Notes: a model not told the origin generated them from the sequence alone. Shown: positions 8,439 to 17,382, counted from the stretch's first letter. The stretch: DNA of 64,000 nucleotides from Undibacterium_A arcticum (GCF_042660705.1 NZ_JBHSUQ010000001.1), one strand, 5' to 3'. Made by a program: numbers and translations.

Positions 8439-9516
8439 ATGAAATCTGCATGTGAATTCGAGCATTTGGATGCTTTAGCTCGCACGATGAATGTCGCCGT
8501 GGTGATATTGAACACTGCCGCTGATATTGAATTCGCCAGCCCCTTGGCGTATCGATTCCTCGACTGTACCGATGAAGCGGAACTGAAGGATATCTGGGTT
8601 CAATGCATTCGTCCTCAGTTCGGACATGTCGGCAAGAGCCAGCTCATAAAGTTTCGCAAGTTAAAAGTTGAGCTTCGCCGCGCAGCCAAAACTCTGCTAT
8701 TTGAACTGGATGTTTTTCCGGTAGGGAAGAATAAATGCAGTGGCTACCTCATTCTGTTAAGCGACCGAACGTCCGACAATAATATTGAAGCTGCGTTTCT
8801 CGTTGCAAGCAAGACGCGTGTGCAAGACTATCTGTATTCCGCGCTGATCCACGACATGCGGGGACCGATGAACGTCATGAAAATTACACTTTCGCTTCTC
8901 GATGACATCGTGGAGGACGCGGGAGCCGGTATTCATGATGCACTCAAGAAGCACAGCGCGGTATTGCATGAAGAGTTGGGGCGGTTAAATCACACATTAC
9001 AGTTCGTTCTCGATCTCAATAAGGCGCCGACGACTGATTTGCAGAAATTTGACTTGAGAGAATTGTTGCGCGAAACCGAGTCATTGTTGCGTCCGAAGAC
9101 GCTAAAGCAGCGCGTCAATCTGACATTGCAGCCGCTTGAACATCAGACCTTCGTATATGGAAATCGTGATCGGATAAAGCAAAGCGTCCTGGACTTGGCG
9201 GTCATGGCCCTGTCGGAGATGTCTGAGCACGGGAATTTGCACATACAACAGACGATCAACGGCCCCAATACCTGCATTTTGCTGAAGGCTGACGGCGAGG
9301 AGGCCAGATTCGGTGAATTGCTGGATGAATTGGACAGTACTTATCTCCCCATTAATATGAGCCATCATGGGGTCGGCCTGTATATGGTTCGCCAAATATT
9401 GCGCTCTCACGGGTGACCTGACCGTCGACGATCAGTCAGATAAAGGAGTGACATTTTCCCTCACATTGCCGCTCGCCAGCGAGCTGTCATCGCAGACATC
9501 GTTCCACAGAAAATGA
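8439..9516 (+). CDS. Soluble PAS-type sensor histidine kinase, C-terminus frameshifted
   Basis: N-terminal about 115 residues look PAS-like (VVILNTAADIEFASPLAYRF). A HisKA region carries LIHDMRGPMNVMKITLSLLD with the phospho-acceptor His, and an ATPase domain ends GVGLYMVRQILRSHG. The frame stops at 9416, but one base change in the GGG at 9411-9413 lets it continue as DLTVDDQSDKGVTFSLTLPL to TGA 9514-9516, the normal kinase ending. The ATPase N-box is degenerate (QSVLDLAVMALSEM). No transmembrane segment and no adjacent response regulator are present. Confidence 0.8.
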
Positions 9517-9889
9517 GACGATTTTGGACAGCCCCGAAATTATTCGGGCGTTCCTGAGAAGCCGCAACAAGCGCCGCTCTAGCCCATTTTCTACCCGAGC
9601 GGTTTGCGGGATATCTTTGTCTGGTCAGGAAAACGCAATGTGGGCGGTACGAAACTACCAGTTCCCGTACCGTTGGTTTTCAATCACATCCCTTACAGCG
9701 CCGGGGCGCCGAGCTCGTTTTTGGTGGCACAAAAAATGCTGTTGATCATGATGCGTTCGCGTGTTTGGCGAAGCTGCTGCGGAAATCTTCCCGATTTTAC
9801 GGAGTCGAACTTGTATGACTTGTATGTTATGTCTGGCTGTCGAAGATGCAGAACGTAACCCAACCCGGCTGTTCGAAAGGAGTTGAAAA
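9517..9889. other. Intergenic region upstream of the PRC-barrel gene
   Basis: No supported gene. The open frames in 9524-9858 lack ribosome sites and recognisable composition. Sigma-54-like site 5 lies at 9725-9739, and upstream of it is an inverted repeat GGTACG/CGTACC (about 9647-9672) that could be an activator site. Confidence 0.5.
9725..9739 (+). promoter_or_regulatory. Sigma-54-type promoter motif, site 5 (PRC-barrel)
   Basis: TGGCACAAAAAATGC, GG at 9726-9727 and GC at 9738-9739, ten bases apart. It has the canonical TGGCAC half. It lies 150 bases before the PRC-barrel start. Confidence 0.6.
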
Positions 9890-10312
9890 ATGAGCTACTT
9901 GGATCGTGATACTTACGGCATGTACAAAAGCAATCGGAGTGGAGGCCCTGGCCCGAGCGTAATGGGCGCAGATACTCTGATCGGAAACGATGTATACAAC
10001 GAAAAGGAAGAGGACCTGGGCGATATCAAGGAAATAATGATGGACACGCGCACGGGTAGGGTCAACTATGCCGTCCTTTCCTTCGGCGGCTTTCTTGGAA
10101 TGGGAGAAAAATTATTCGCCGTGCCATGGGGCGCCTTGAAGCTCGACACACAGCATGAACGTTTTATTTTGAATGTCGACAAGGACCGTCTGAAAGATGC
10201 ACCAGGTTTTGACAAGGACCATTGGCCCGATATGGCCGATAAGAATTGGGCAAGAAGTATCGATACCTATTACGGAATAGATACTAATTCCGGCGAATCT
10301 CCACCGTTGTAG
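9890..10312 (+). CDS. PRC-barrel domain protein
   Basis: 140 aa with GAAAGGAG before the ATG. Residues about 24-105 form a PRC-barrel: GADTLIGNDVYNEKEEDLGD, then IKEIMMDTRTGRVNYAVLSFGG and LFAVPWGALKLD. PRC-barrels occur in photosynthetic reaction centre H subunits and RimM. Stand-alone copies such as this are common in stress gene clusters and have no defined role. The C-terminal tail contains FDKDHWPDMADKNWA, typical of the same subfamily. Confidence 0.88.
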   Translation: MSYLDRDTYGMYKSNRSGGPGPSVMGADTLIGNDVYNEKEEDLGDIKEIMMDTRTGRVNYAVLSFGGFLGMGEKLFAVPWGALKLDTQHERFILNVDKDRLKDAPGFDKDHWPDMADKNWARSIDTYYGIDTNSGESPPL

Positions 10313-10423
10313 CGTTTAAGCGTAACTGTCGGCTGTAGATAGTGGGCGGGCATTTGTCTACCCGGATATCTCGGGAAATCGAGATCTGTTGTGAAAATCA
10401 AAACAATCTTTTCTGGAGAAATC

Positions 10424-10762
10424 ATGGAACCGTTTGAAAAACTCACTCCTAGCGCAAAACCCAACCAAGGCAATATGGCGAGCAGTCTGGACCAGGTAAG
10501 TGCCGGAGCGCACAACACCATTGACAAAGTGTCGGGTGCGGCCCGTCCTGCAGTGGATCGGATCGCATCCGGAGCACATCAGGCCGTCGATAAGTTGGCC
10601 GTCGCAGCGGGAACGCTCGGCTCCAAAGGCGACCAGTTGAAAGAGGTGCAGGCTCGATTGATGGAAGAAGCTCGCGTCTATGTGCGCGAAAACCCGGTTA
10701 CCTCGCTCGGGATTGCGGCAGGCATAGGATATTTGTTGAGTCGCGTCTTCAGCTCGCGATAA
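10424..10762 (+). CDS. DUF883/YqjD-ElaB-like inner-membrane-anchored protein
   Basis: 112 aa from ATG 10424, chosen because GGAG lies five bases upstream; an in-frame GTG at 10391 has none. The body is an Ala/Gly-rich amphipathic helix region with repeated AAR/AVD blocks, then the family ending YVRENPVTSLGIAAGIGYLLSR. In E. coli the related ElaB, YqjD and YgaM are stress-induced, anchor to the inner membrane by the C-terminal helix and can bind ribosomes. That role is by analogy only. Confidence 0.8.
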   Translation: MEPFEKLTPSAKPNQGNMASSLDQVSAGAHNTIDKVSGAARPAVDRIASGAHQAVDKLAVAAGTLGSKGDQLKEVQARLMEEARVYVRENPVTSLGIAAGIGYLLSRVFSSR

Positions 10763-10795
10763 GGGCGGCGGTTCGTCACCGCGCACCCGGTGTGA

Positions 10796-10810
10796 TGGCA
10801 TGGACGTTGC
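10796..10810 (+). promoter_or_regulatory. Sigma-54-type promoter motif, site 6
   Basis: TGGCATGGACGTTGC followed by A; GG at 10797-10798 and GC at 10809-10810, ten bases apart. This is close to the full RpoN consensus. It lies 90 bases before the hydrophilic 52-aa gene. Confidence 0.68.
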
Positions 10811-10900
10811 ATTGATTGTCGCCGACGCTGTTTATTGCAGTGTTCTCGTGGCTTTGCCGTCGGTAAAGTCTCACTTCATTCCATTATTAGGAGCGTTGCC

Positions 10901-11059
10901 ATGAATGCACCCACCGAAAAGCAGCATAAAGATCAGCAAAATACCCAAACGGCAGGTACGAAATCGGATGAACATAAACGGCAAGACACAAAGAGCGGCC
11001 AGGATGCACATAAAAAGCAGGAGCACAAAAGCTCTGACAAGCAGCAAAAGCGCAGTTAG
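10901..11059 (+). CDS. Very hydrophilic Lys/Gln/His-rich small protein (52 aa)
   Basis: ATG 10901 has AGGAG seven bases upstream. The product is almost free of hydrophobic residues and repeats K, Q, D, H and S (KQEHKSSDKQQKRS at the end), the composition of intrinsically disordered desiccation or DNA-associated proteins. No family is recognised. It has its own sigma-54-like site and is closed by a strong terminator, so it is probably a monocistronic gene. Confidence 0.62.
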   Translation: MNAPTEKQHKDQQNTQTAGTKSDEHKRQDTKSGQDAHKKQEHKSSDKQQKRS

Positions 11060-11074
11060 ATTTATCTGATCAAG

Positions 11075-11103
11075 GCGCGGGCCGGAGCCCGCGCTATTTT
11101 TTT
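11075..11103 (+). terminator. Rho-independent terminator
   Basis: Perfect eight-pair stem GCGCGGGC/GCCCGCGC with CGGA loop, followed by TATTTTTTT. It ends the transcript of the 52-aa hydrophilic gene. Confidence 0.9.
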
Positions 11104-11215
11104 GCTCATAGGGTAGACCAATCGGCATTTATTACAGCACCCCTGTAATTCCTGCCGTTTTTATGTGTCTGTTCGTACGAGTTGCCACTGCGTGGATGGA
11201 TACTTGGAGAAATCA

Positions 11216-11362
11216 ATGGGACATGCGAAAAAAGAAGCCGCCTGGGGTTACCGTGGTCCCGGAACGCGTCGAAACCAAAGTGCACAAGAAGGGCAGGAAC
11301 CAGCCTGGAACCGACGCCCGCTTCAACTCTTTGCTGTGTCTGCCGAACCGGTCGCCTCTTGA
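11216..11362 (+). CDS. Small hypothetical protein (48 aa)
   Basis: ATG 11216 follows TTGGAG with five bases of spacing. The product starts MGHAKKEAAWGYRGPGTRRN and is basic and hydrophilic, rich in Gln, Arg and Pro, without a membrane segment. No family is recognised. Other frames overlap this stretch, so it is a tentative call based on the ribosome site. Confidence 0.35.
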   Translation: MGHAKKEAAWGYRGPGTRRNQSAQEGQEPAWNRRPLQLFAVSAEPVAS

Positions 11363-11591
11363 CGCGAGGTCGGCGACTCCAACTCCAGATAAGTCGTCGG
11401 GGTCTCCCGGTTCAACCCTTTCAAGTACGTTTTAACCAGCCGATTATCCCTGGCGGCGAGTCCTCAAGAAAACCTTGAATTAAAACAACCACAACAAGAA
11501 ATGCTAGGAGTAGCACAACCAGCATTGCTGATATGCAATTAATGGGGCTATTCTGAACCACAATGAGGAAGAATCGTAGGGGGAATCGACA

Positions 11592-13778
11592 ATGAGTAAA
11601 CTCAATCTCGCAATCAGCATTCGCCAAAAGCTTACTGCCGCTTTCGTGATTGTATCGCTGCTGATCGCGCTAGTAGCGCTCTCAGCGATAAAGAAACAGT
11701 TCGAAACAATAGAGCGAGCTGCACTACTGGAGGCGGAACATCTGGCAACTTCAGTGGCCAACACCGGTATGGATGATGTGCTAAACAAGCCCAAGTTCCT
11801 GCAGGATTACATTAATGGCATGCACAACCTATACAAGCGCGACATTGGCATTGTGGACATTCACAAAAGGGGTGTCGCCGATGCAGACGTTAAAGAGGTA
11901 AACCAGATATTCCAGCACGATCCCGATAACGAAGTCGGAAAAACAATCATCGATGGCAAGGTCAGGACCTTTGTTGAGTTAAACGCGCTCCATGCAGAGG
12001 GAGCAAAGCAGATCGTTGTTGCACTGAGAAAAGACCAGTCGAAACTGGAAAGCCCAATCGTCGGCGCCGTGATTCTCGAATACACGCAGATTTATGACGA
12101 GTTGCTCGACGCTGCGAAAGCAGGCCTATATTTTGTGATCGTGACAGGGATTGCATTGGTATTGTTCTCCACAATTTTCGGAACGCAGGTAGCCCGCAGA
12201 ATTACCCGGCGCCTGCGCGAACTGGAGCGCATGGTGAGCATCATCGCAGCGGGAAATTACAGCACTCGTGTACCGGTGCAAGCAGCAGATGAAATCGGCT
12301 CCCTCGGCAACGCCGTCAACAAAATGGCCGAAGCCCTTGCGCTCAGCCATGCCAGACAGAGCGAGCACGCGCATGAGCTTGAACAAAGCAACGCCTTGTT
12401 GAAACAGGAAGTACACGAACATCAGATCAGTGCGGAGAAAAATGAAACGCTTGCGTATTACGATAGCCTTACTTCGCTGCCGAACCGCATTTTGTTCGGC
12501 AAACTATTAGACCATAGCCTTGTCAATGCACGCCGCTACGACAAAGAGATCGCCTTGTTTTTCATCGATCTTGACCGTTTCAAATATATTAATGACACGC
12601 TTGGTCATGAAGCCGGCGATGAGTTACTGCAGGAAATAGGAACAAGAATCAAATCCTGTTTGCGCGAAAGTGACGCGGTAGCACGTTTTGGCGGCGACGA
12701 ATTCGTAGTCCTGGTGTCCGAACTCGACGAAATCGGACGTTTGGACGTGGTCGCGCGCAAAATTCTTGGCGCCATCGGCAAATCCTTTATGCTAGTTGGC
12801 CACGAATTCCGCGTCACGGCGAGTATCGGTATCGCCACCTTTCCCGCTGCTGGCCAGGACGCGCAGTCACTGTTAAAGAATGCCGATATCGCGATGTACC
12901 AGGCGAAGAAAGAAGGAAAAAATAATTTCATTCTATTTTCCGAGGCGCTGAACACGAACTCACTGCAGCAGCTGGCGTTGGAGTCGAGCCTGCGGCATGC
13001 ACTGGAACGCGGTGAGTTTGAACTCCATTACCAGGCAAAGGTCGATTCTCGTTCGGATTCGGTTACGGGCATGGAGGCATTGCTGCGCTGGAACCATCCG
13101 GATCTCGGTATGGTGGCGCCAATGCAGTTCATCCCTCTAGCGGAAGAAACCGGGTTGATTGTTGAGATCGGCAAATGGGTGCTGAGAACCGCCTGCATGC
13201 AAAATGTTGTTTGGCAGACTATGGGCATCCCGGCTCTGACGATGGCCGTCAATCTGTCGGCGCGCCAGTTTTCGGATGCGGCACTGTTGGAAGACATCAC
13301 TTCGATACTTGAGCAAACAGGCATGGAGCCGGCCCTGCTTGAACTGGAAATTACCGAGAGCATGCTGATGCAAAATATTGAAAAGGCAATACAGGTACTG
13401 ACCGCACTGAAGAATAAAAACATCCGTCTCGCCATCGACGATTTTGGTACAGGCTATTCTTCGCTATCCACTCTGAAACGCTTCCCCCTGAACACAATAA
13501 AAATTGATCGCTCGTTCATCCAGGACATTCCTAACAATATGGGCGACAAGACCCTCACAAAGGCGATCATCGCGATGGGTAGAAGCTTAAATCTGACGGT
13601 TATTGCAGAGGGTGTGGAGACCAAGGAGCAGGCCGACTTTCTGGCCGAGCATGCCTGCGATGAGTTGCAAGGTTATTATTTCAGTATTCCGGTGCCGGCA
13701 GACAAATTCACTGCGCTGTTGCAAACCAGGGCAATGCCCGAATTGGCGCGTGCTCGGGAAGAAATTTCCCTCCGTTGA
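11592..13778 (+). CDS. Membrane-bound GGDEF-EAL protein (c-di-GMP turnover)
   Basis: 728 aa. Membrane segments at about 16-34 and 177-197 enclose a periplasmic sensor region, followed by HAMP (about 200-252), GGDEF and EAL domains. The cyclase signature GGDEF is intact near residues 367-371, and the phosphodiesterase start MEALLRW (near 494-500), the NLSARQF, ELEITES and IDDFGTGYSS motifs and IAEGVET are all present. Both activities could therefore be functional. Such proteins set c-di-GMP levels for the motile or sessile switch. The gene stands alone behind about 230 bases without other genes. Confidence 0.95.
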   Translation: MSKLNLAISIRQKLTAAFVIVSLLIALVALSAIKKQFETIERAALLEAEHLATSVANTGMDDVLNKPKFLQDYINGMHNLYKRDIGIVDIHKRGVADADVKEVNQIFQHDPDNEVGKTIIDGKVRTFVELNALHAEGAKQIVVALRKDQSKLESPIVGAVILEYTQIYDELLDAAKAGLYFVIVTGIALVLFSTIFGTQVARRITRRLRELERMVSIIAAGNYSTRVPVQAADEIGSLGNAVNKMAEALALSHARQSEHAHELEQSNALLKQEVHEHQISAEKNETLAYYDSLTSLPNRILFGKLLDHSLVNARRYDKEIALFFIDLDRFKYINDTLGHEAGDELLQEIGTRIKSCLRESDAVARFGGDEFVVLVSELDEIGRLDVVARKILGAIGKSFMLVGHEFRVTASIGIATFPAAGQDAQSLLKNADIAMYQAKKEGKNNFILFSEALNTNSLQQLALESSLRHALERGEFELHYQAKVDSRSDSVTGMEALLRWNHPDLGMVAPMQFIPLAEETGLIVEIGKWVLRTACMQNVVWQTMGIPALTMAVNLSARQFSDAALLEDITSILEQTGMEPALLELEITESMLMQNIEKAIQVLTALKNKNIRLAIDDFGTGYSSLSTLKRFPLNTIKIDRSFIQDIPNNMGDKTLTKAIIAMGRSLNLTVIAEGVETKEQADFLAEHACDELQGYYFSIPVPADKFTALLQTRAMPELARAREEISLR

Positions 13779-13993
13779 TACAGCAAGCTGGATGCCAGGA
13801 GATAGTTTGCCTACGGCCGACGTTTTCGGGATGTTTTTGCGGAAAAGCGAAAAAATGGAAGTTTATTGAACTTGCCCTATCAAAAATTTGTCTCAGTTCA
13901 ATGTCCGTTCATGAAATGCAATGATTCTGCAATGCTTCCCCCGCACTCAATCTGGGGATGTTGTTCTCACAGCGATCCGATAGGAGATTCTGA

Positions 13994-14338
13994 ATGACCC
14001 AAGATAAACATGCGCGTCAACGAGAGACTAGTGTTCATCCTGCGGTTAAACATACTGCAGTCCCGCATGAAGAAAAGTTGTTGGACTCCGCACTCAAACA
14101 CACTTTTCCCGCCAGCGATCCGGTGGCCGAATTGCCAGAGGCGGCCCGACTCGATGAAGGCGAAAAAATAGCGGAATGCCTTCTTGACGACGCACTCGAA
14201 TTTAGTTTTCCTGCGAGTGATCCTATTTCCATCAGTTCCGGATTTTCAAGGATTGAAAAGGCGCCGGATGTGGTGCCGGCAAAAGAGGATCATCAACTGA
14301 CACCAGAACAAGATCCCAAAAAATCGAAGCATCATTAA
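13994..14338 (+). CDS. Small acidic protein with duplicated FPASDP motif
   Basis: 114 aa; TAGGAG lies before ATG 13994. Two copies of the same block occur: LLDSALKHTFPASDPVA (about residues 29-45) and LLDDALEFSFPASDPIS (about 60-76), each preceded by a charged segment. The FPASDP motif recurs in small uncharacterised proteobacterial proteins, usually once. The protein is hydrophilic with no signal peptide. The duplication suggests two identical ligand- or partner-binding units. Function is unknown. Confidence 0.7.
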   Translation: MTQDKHARQRETSVHPAVKHTAVPHEEKLLDSALKHTFPASDPVAELPEAARLDEGEKIAECLLDDALEFSFPASDPISISSGFSRIEKAPDVVPAKEDHQLTPEQDPKKSKHH

Positions 14339-14401
14339 GCGGCGATCGCGTACAAAATGGCTGGAGCCTGGCGTCGCGCGGACCGGCTTTGTAGCGTGGC
14401 C

Positions 14402-15727
14402 TTATTTGCTTGGGGTCGGCGTCACGCGCCAGACCACATTGCCGACATCATCCACCACTAACAGCGCCCCTGACCGGTCGAATGCAACGCCGACCGGACG
14501 TCCCAAGGCCTCGCCATCAGTATTGAGAAATCCCGTCAGAATGTCTTGCGGCAGCCCGGAGGGTTGGCCGTTGGAGAACGGCACGAAAATCACTTTGTAT
14601 CCACTGCGCGGTTTTCGATTCCATGAGCCGTGTTGACCGATAAAGGCGCCACCTGTGTATTGTGTTGGCAGTAGTTTGCCCTCATAGAATGCCAGACCGA
14701 GTGCTGCGGTATGCGATCCTAGCGCATAGTCTGGGGCGATGGCCGAAGCCACCAAATCCGGCCGTGGTGGATTTACCCGGGTGTCGACATGCTGCCCGAA
14801 ATAGCTGTAGGGCCATCCATAGAAGGCACCATCCTTTACCGCGGTCATATAGTCGGGAACCAAGTCATTGCCGAGCTCATCGCGCTCGTTGACGGTGGTC
14901 CACAATGCACCGGTCTGCGGCTGCCAGGCCAGACCGTTTGGATTGCGCAAGCCTGAGGCAAAAATGCGGGACTGCCCGCTCGAACGATCCACTTCCAGGA
15001 TTGCGGCACGGTTGATTTCTTTATCCATGCCGTTCTCGGCCACGTTGCTGTTTGAACCGACCGTGACATACAGCTTCTTGCCATCGTGGCTTGCAATCAG
15101 GTTCTTGGTCCAATGATGATTGATTGGCCCAGCCGGAAGATCGAGCAACTTAACGCCCGGTTCGGATATTTTGGTTTGGCCTTCACGATACGGAAAGCGC
15201 ATCACGCCATCGGTATTGGCGATGTAAAGATCGCTGCCAACCAAAGCCATACCAAATGGCGAATTCAAACCTTCCAGGAATACCGTGCGTAACCGTGCTA
15301 CACCATGCTCGTCGATGCCGCGCAGCAGGGTGATGCGATTTGCGCTGCCTACGCCGGCGCCTGCGCGCTTCATGAAATGTTTCATGAGCGTGCCCTTGAT
15401 GCCTTTCGCATCTTCCGGTTTGGGCGGCGCATTAGTTTCAGCGACCAGTACATCGCCATTGGGCAGCACATAAATCCAGCGCGGATGATCAAGGTCTTTC
15501 GCGTAGAAATCCACCGAAAGTCCACGCGCGGCGACCGGCTTTTCACCCGTATGCCAGCCCTTGGCCGGCGCAACATTGACTGTGGGTATCAGATTATGAT
15601 CTGGCTCGGGCAACGTCGGCTTCGGCCCCATTCCCGATTCGATCGGCAGCGGCGGGGAAGCACTGCAAGCCTGCACGCCGCAGAGCGTCAACAACGCGGC
15701 AATATAGGTGGCAATCATCCTTTTCAT
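14402..15727 (-). CDS. L-sorbosone dehydrogenase-like / PQQ-type beta-propeller lipoprotein
   Basis: 441 aa from ATG 15727; an upstream in-frame start lacks a signal. The N-terminus MKRMIATYIAALLTLCGVQA ends at Cys with a lipobox-like VQAC. The body carries soluble aldose dehydrogenase and sorbosone dehydrogenase blocks: HPRWIYVLPNGDVLVAETNA, ASGLRNPNGLAWQP.TGALW, NERDELGNDLVPDY and GGAFIGQHGSWNR. These proteins are periplasmic six-blade propellers that oxidise sugars with PQQ. The substrate is not predictable. Followed by a small membrane gene that lies upstream in the same direction. Confidence 0.85.
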   Translation of the reverse strand: MKRMIATYIAALLTLCGVQACSASPPLPIESGMGPKPTLPEPDHNLIPTVNVAPAKGWHTGEKPVAARGLSVDFYAKDLDHPRWIYVLPNGDVLVAETNAPPKPEDAKGIKGTLMKHFMKRAGAGVGSANRITLLRGIDEHGVARLRTVFLEGLNSPFGMALVGSDLYIANTDGVMRFPYREGQTKISEPGVKLLDLPAGPINHHWTKNLIASHDGKKLYVTVGSNSNVAENGMDKEINRAAILEVDRSSGQSRIFASGLRNPNGLAWQPQTGALWTTVNERDELGNDLVPDYMTAVKDGAFYGWPYSYFGQHVDTRVNPPRPDLVASAIAPDYALGSHTAALGLAFYEGKLLPTQYTGGAFIGQHGSWNRKPRSGYKVIFVPFSNGQPSGLPQDILTGFLNTDGEALGRPVGVAFDRSGALLVVDDVGNVVWRVTPTPSK

Positions 15728-15752
15728 GGCGACTCCAAGAAGGAAGGGCAGT

Positions 15753-16126
15753 CTAGCTATGCGACGCGGACCATGTCGCCGCCAGTAACAATAGAAAACC
15801 GATGATTGCGATCCCGGCATGGGCAAGTACCATCCATTTGGGGAGCGGCACCATTTTCAGGTGGTAGTTCAGGTTGAGCAGTACCCCGCCGGACGCGGCT
15901 AGCAGAAACAGGATGAGGGCGGCTTGCGCCAACTGCGGCAAACCGATTGTGACGGCAGCGTAAATCAGCAATGTCAGCGCGGCTGCCGACAAAAACCGTG
16001 CAGCATTGCCAGCCATGAAGGCGGGCGCGGTTTGCCGCTGAAACGAATTAGCGCCATGATCAAACCGCCGACCGCCGATATCGCCAATAAACCCGTGCTG
16101 GTTTGCAGCACTGTGCTTGTTTCCAC
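15753..16126 (-). CDS. Small integral membrane protein, frameshifted
   Basis: A GTG at 16124-16126 has a strong AAAGGAGG upstream. The first part (TSTGLLAISAVGGLIMALIR) and the second part (SAAALTLLIYAAVTIGL, then three more helices ending LLLLAATWSASHS) are in different frames. One base missing from the A run 15991-15995 explains the break (MLHGF-L-SAAAL). Corrected length is about 125 aa with four membrane helices. I do not recognise the family. It lies 25 bases before the sorbosone-dehydrogenase-like gene, so the two probably form an operon. Confidence 0.65.
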
Positions 16127-16219
16127 GTTGCCCCTCCTTTTGTTTTGATAAGCAGCATAGTCGACACCTAACGATTCGCCGTTGAGATAGCGCACGTGAA
16201 GCGATGATCAGTGCCATTT

Positions 16220-16453
16220 TCCGTGCGGTCAGCGTGGCGTCGCCACGTGACACCGACGGTATCGATGGTTCGGAAGACAATGCCGGCGCGCTCTCTGGAT
16301 GATTCAATGTCGCGTGCGGCGGTACTCGGCCTGCGCCGATGCGCGCTGCGCGACAACGGCGGCTACGGATTCTTCGCGGCACTCGGCGATCTGGTGGTGA
16401 GCGGGCCGACGCGCACCAACGTCAACGATTCTCGGGCGATTCTGATTCTGTGA
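16220..16453 (+). pseudogene. Remnant of MOFRL-family glycerate 2-kinase (C-terminus)
   Basis: The stretch DTDGIDGSEDNAGA (from 16249) and, in another frame, GYGFFAALGDLVVSGPTRTN and VNDSRAILIL (ending at TGA 16451-16453) are the conserved last part of the MOFRL glycerate kinase/hydroxypyruvate reductase family (TtuD/GckA). Roughly 350 N-terminal residues are absent and the remaining piece is frame-broken near 16300. It overlaps no other gene. This is a deletion scar, not a functional enzyme. Confidence 0.75.
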
Positions 16454-16474
16454 GAATGCATCCGACCATTGACG

Positions 16475-17382
16475 CTAGCGGGCTGGCGGCATGTCTTCCC
16501 GGATCCGCATGAAGGTCGCGAAGCGCGGCAGTCCGCTCGGATTGACGCCGCGAAAACGATAGGTGACCCAGGTTCCCACTGCGGGTGCTTGTTGCCGTTG
16601 CTGGTCATTCAAGCCACTGCCGAGCCGGAAGCGTTTGCCGTCTGCCGTCTCTACCAGCAATGCGCCCACCTGGCCCTGATATCGCCCATTGCCGGGCAGA
16701 TGGGCGACCACTCTGGCTTCCGCGTCTTCATACGGTTTGAATTTGAGCAGATCGTCATTGCGCTCGCCGCGATACAGCGAATCGCCGCGATGCAGCACCA
16801 GGCCTTCACCACCTTGCTTGACGATGTCATCGAGTTGCGCTTGCAAGGCCTGCTGATTGGCGACCTTGAATTGCCTGACGGGCTGGACCCACGGCAGCGC
16901 CAGATCTGCCAACACCTCTTGCAGCGCCGGGATGCGCTGGTCGAATGTACCGCCATGCGCGGGCAAATCAAACACCATGAAGCGCATGGTGCGCCACGCC
17001 GCATCGTCCGGCGTTTGCTGGCGCACCGTCGAGACGGCCGTGGCAAATTGCTCGCGGCCGGCCCACAATTCGCCATCCAGTGCTAGCTTCGGCCAGCCGG
17101 CCGTGAACCAGGCCGGCGCATAAATCGGCTCGCCGTGACGCGTCAGCAGCCGCTGCCCATCCCAGTAACCGCGCACGCCATCCATTTTTCGCTGACCCAG
17201 TATTGCGCGAGCGGGATGCCGGGTCGATAGACCTTGGCCAGCATCACCGGCGCCGGATAACTGATCGCCAGCGATGGCAGCGGCGCAAGACCGCTGGCGC
17301 TTGCCAGCAGGAATACCAGTAGGTGGCGGCGCGGCAGTTGAAGCTGGCGGTCAGACGTGGTCCATGGAGGGAAATATTGCAT
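16475..17382 (-). CDS. ligE: Exported ATP-dependent DNA ligase (LigE type), frameshifted
   Basis: About 300 aa after correction. The N-terminus has a hydrophobic export signal (RRHLLVFLLASASGLAPLPSLA). The catalytic motif I, EKMDGVRGYWDG, is recovered when one base is restored in the T run 17185-17189; without it the frame breaks. Further motifs are LDGELWAGRE, FMVFDLP, GEGLVLHRG and DDLLKFKPYEDAEARVV. Short ligases of this class act in the periplasm of naturally competent Gram-negative bacteria and may repair incoming or extracellular DNA. The start could also be at 17412. No competence gene is nearby. Confidence 0.85.

Noticed and set aside
9524..9858. Overlapping plus-strand frames before the PRC-barrel gene
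   Set aside because: No Shine-Dalgarno, no recognisable domain, and they contain a promoter motif.
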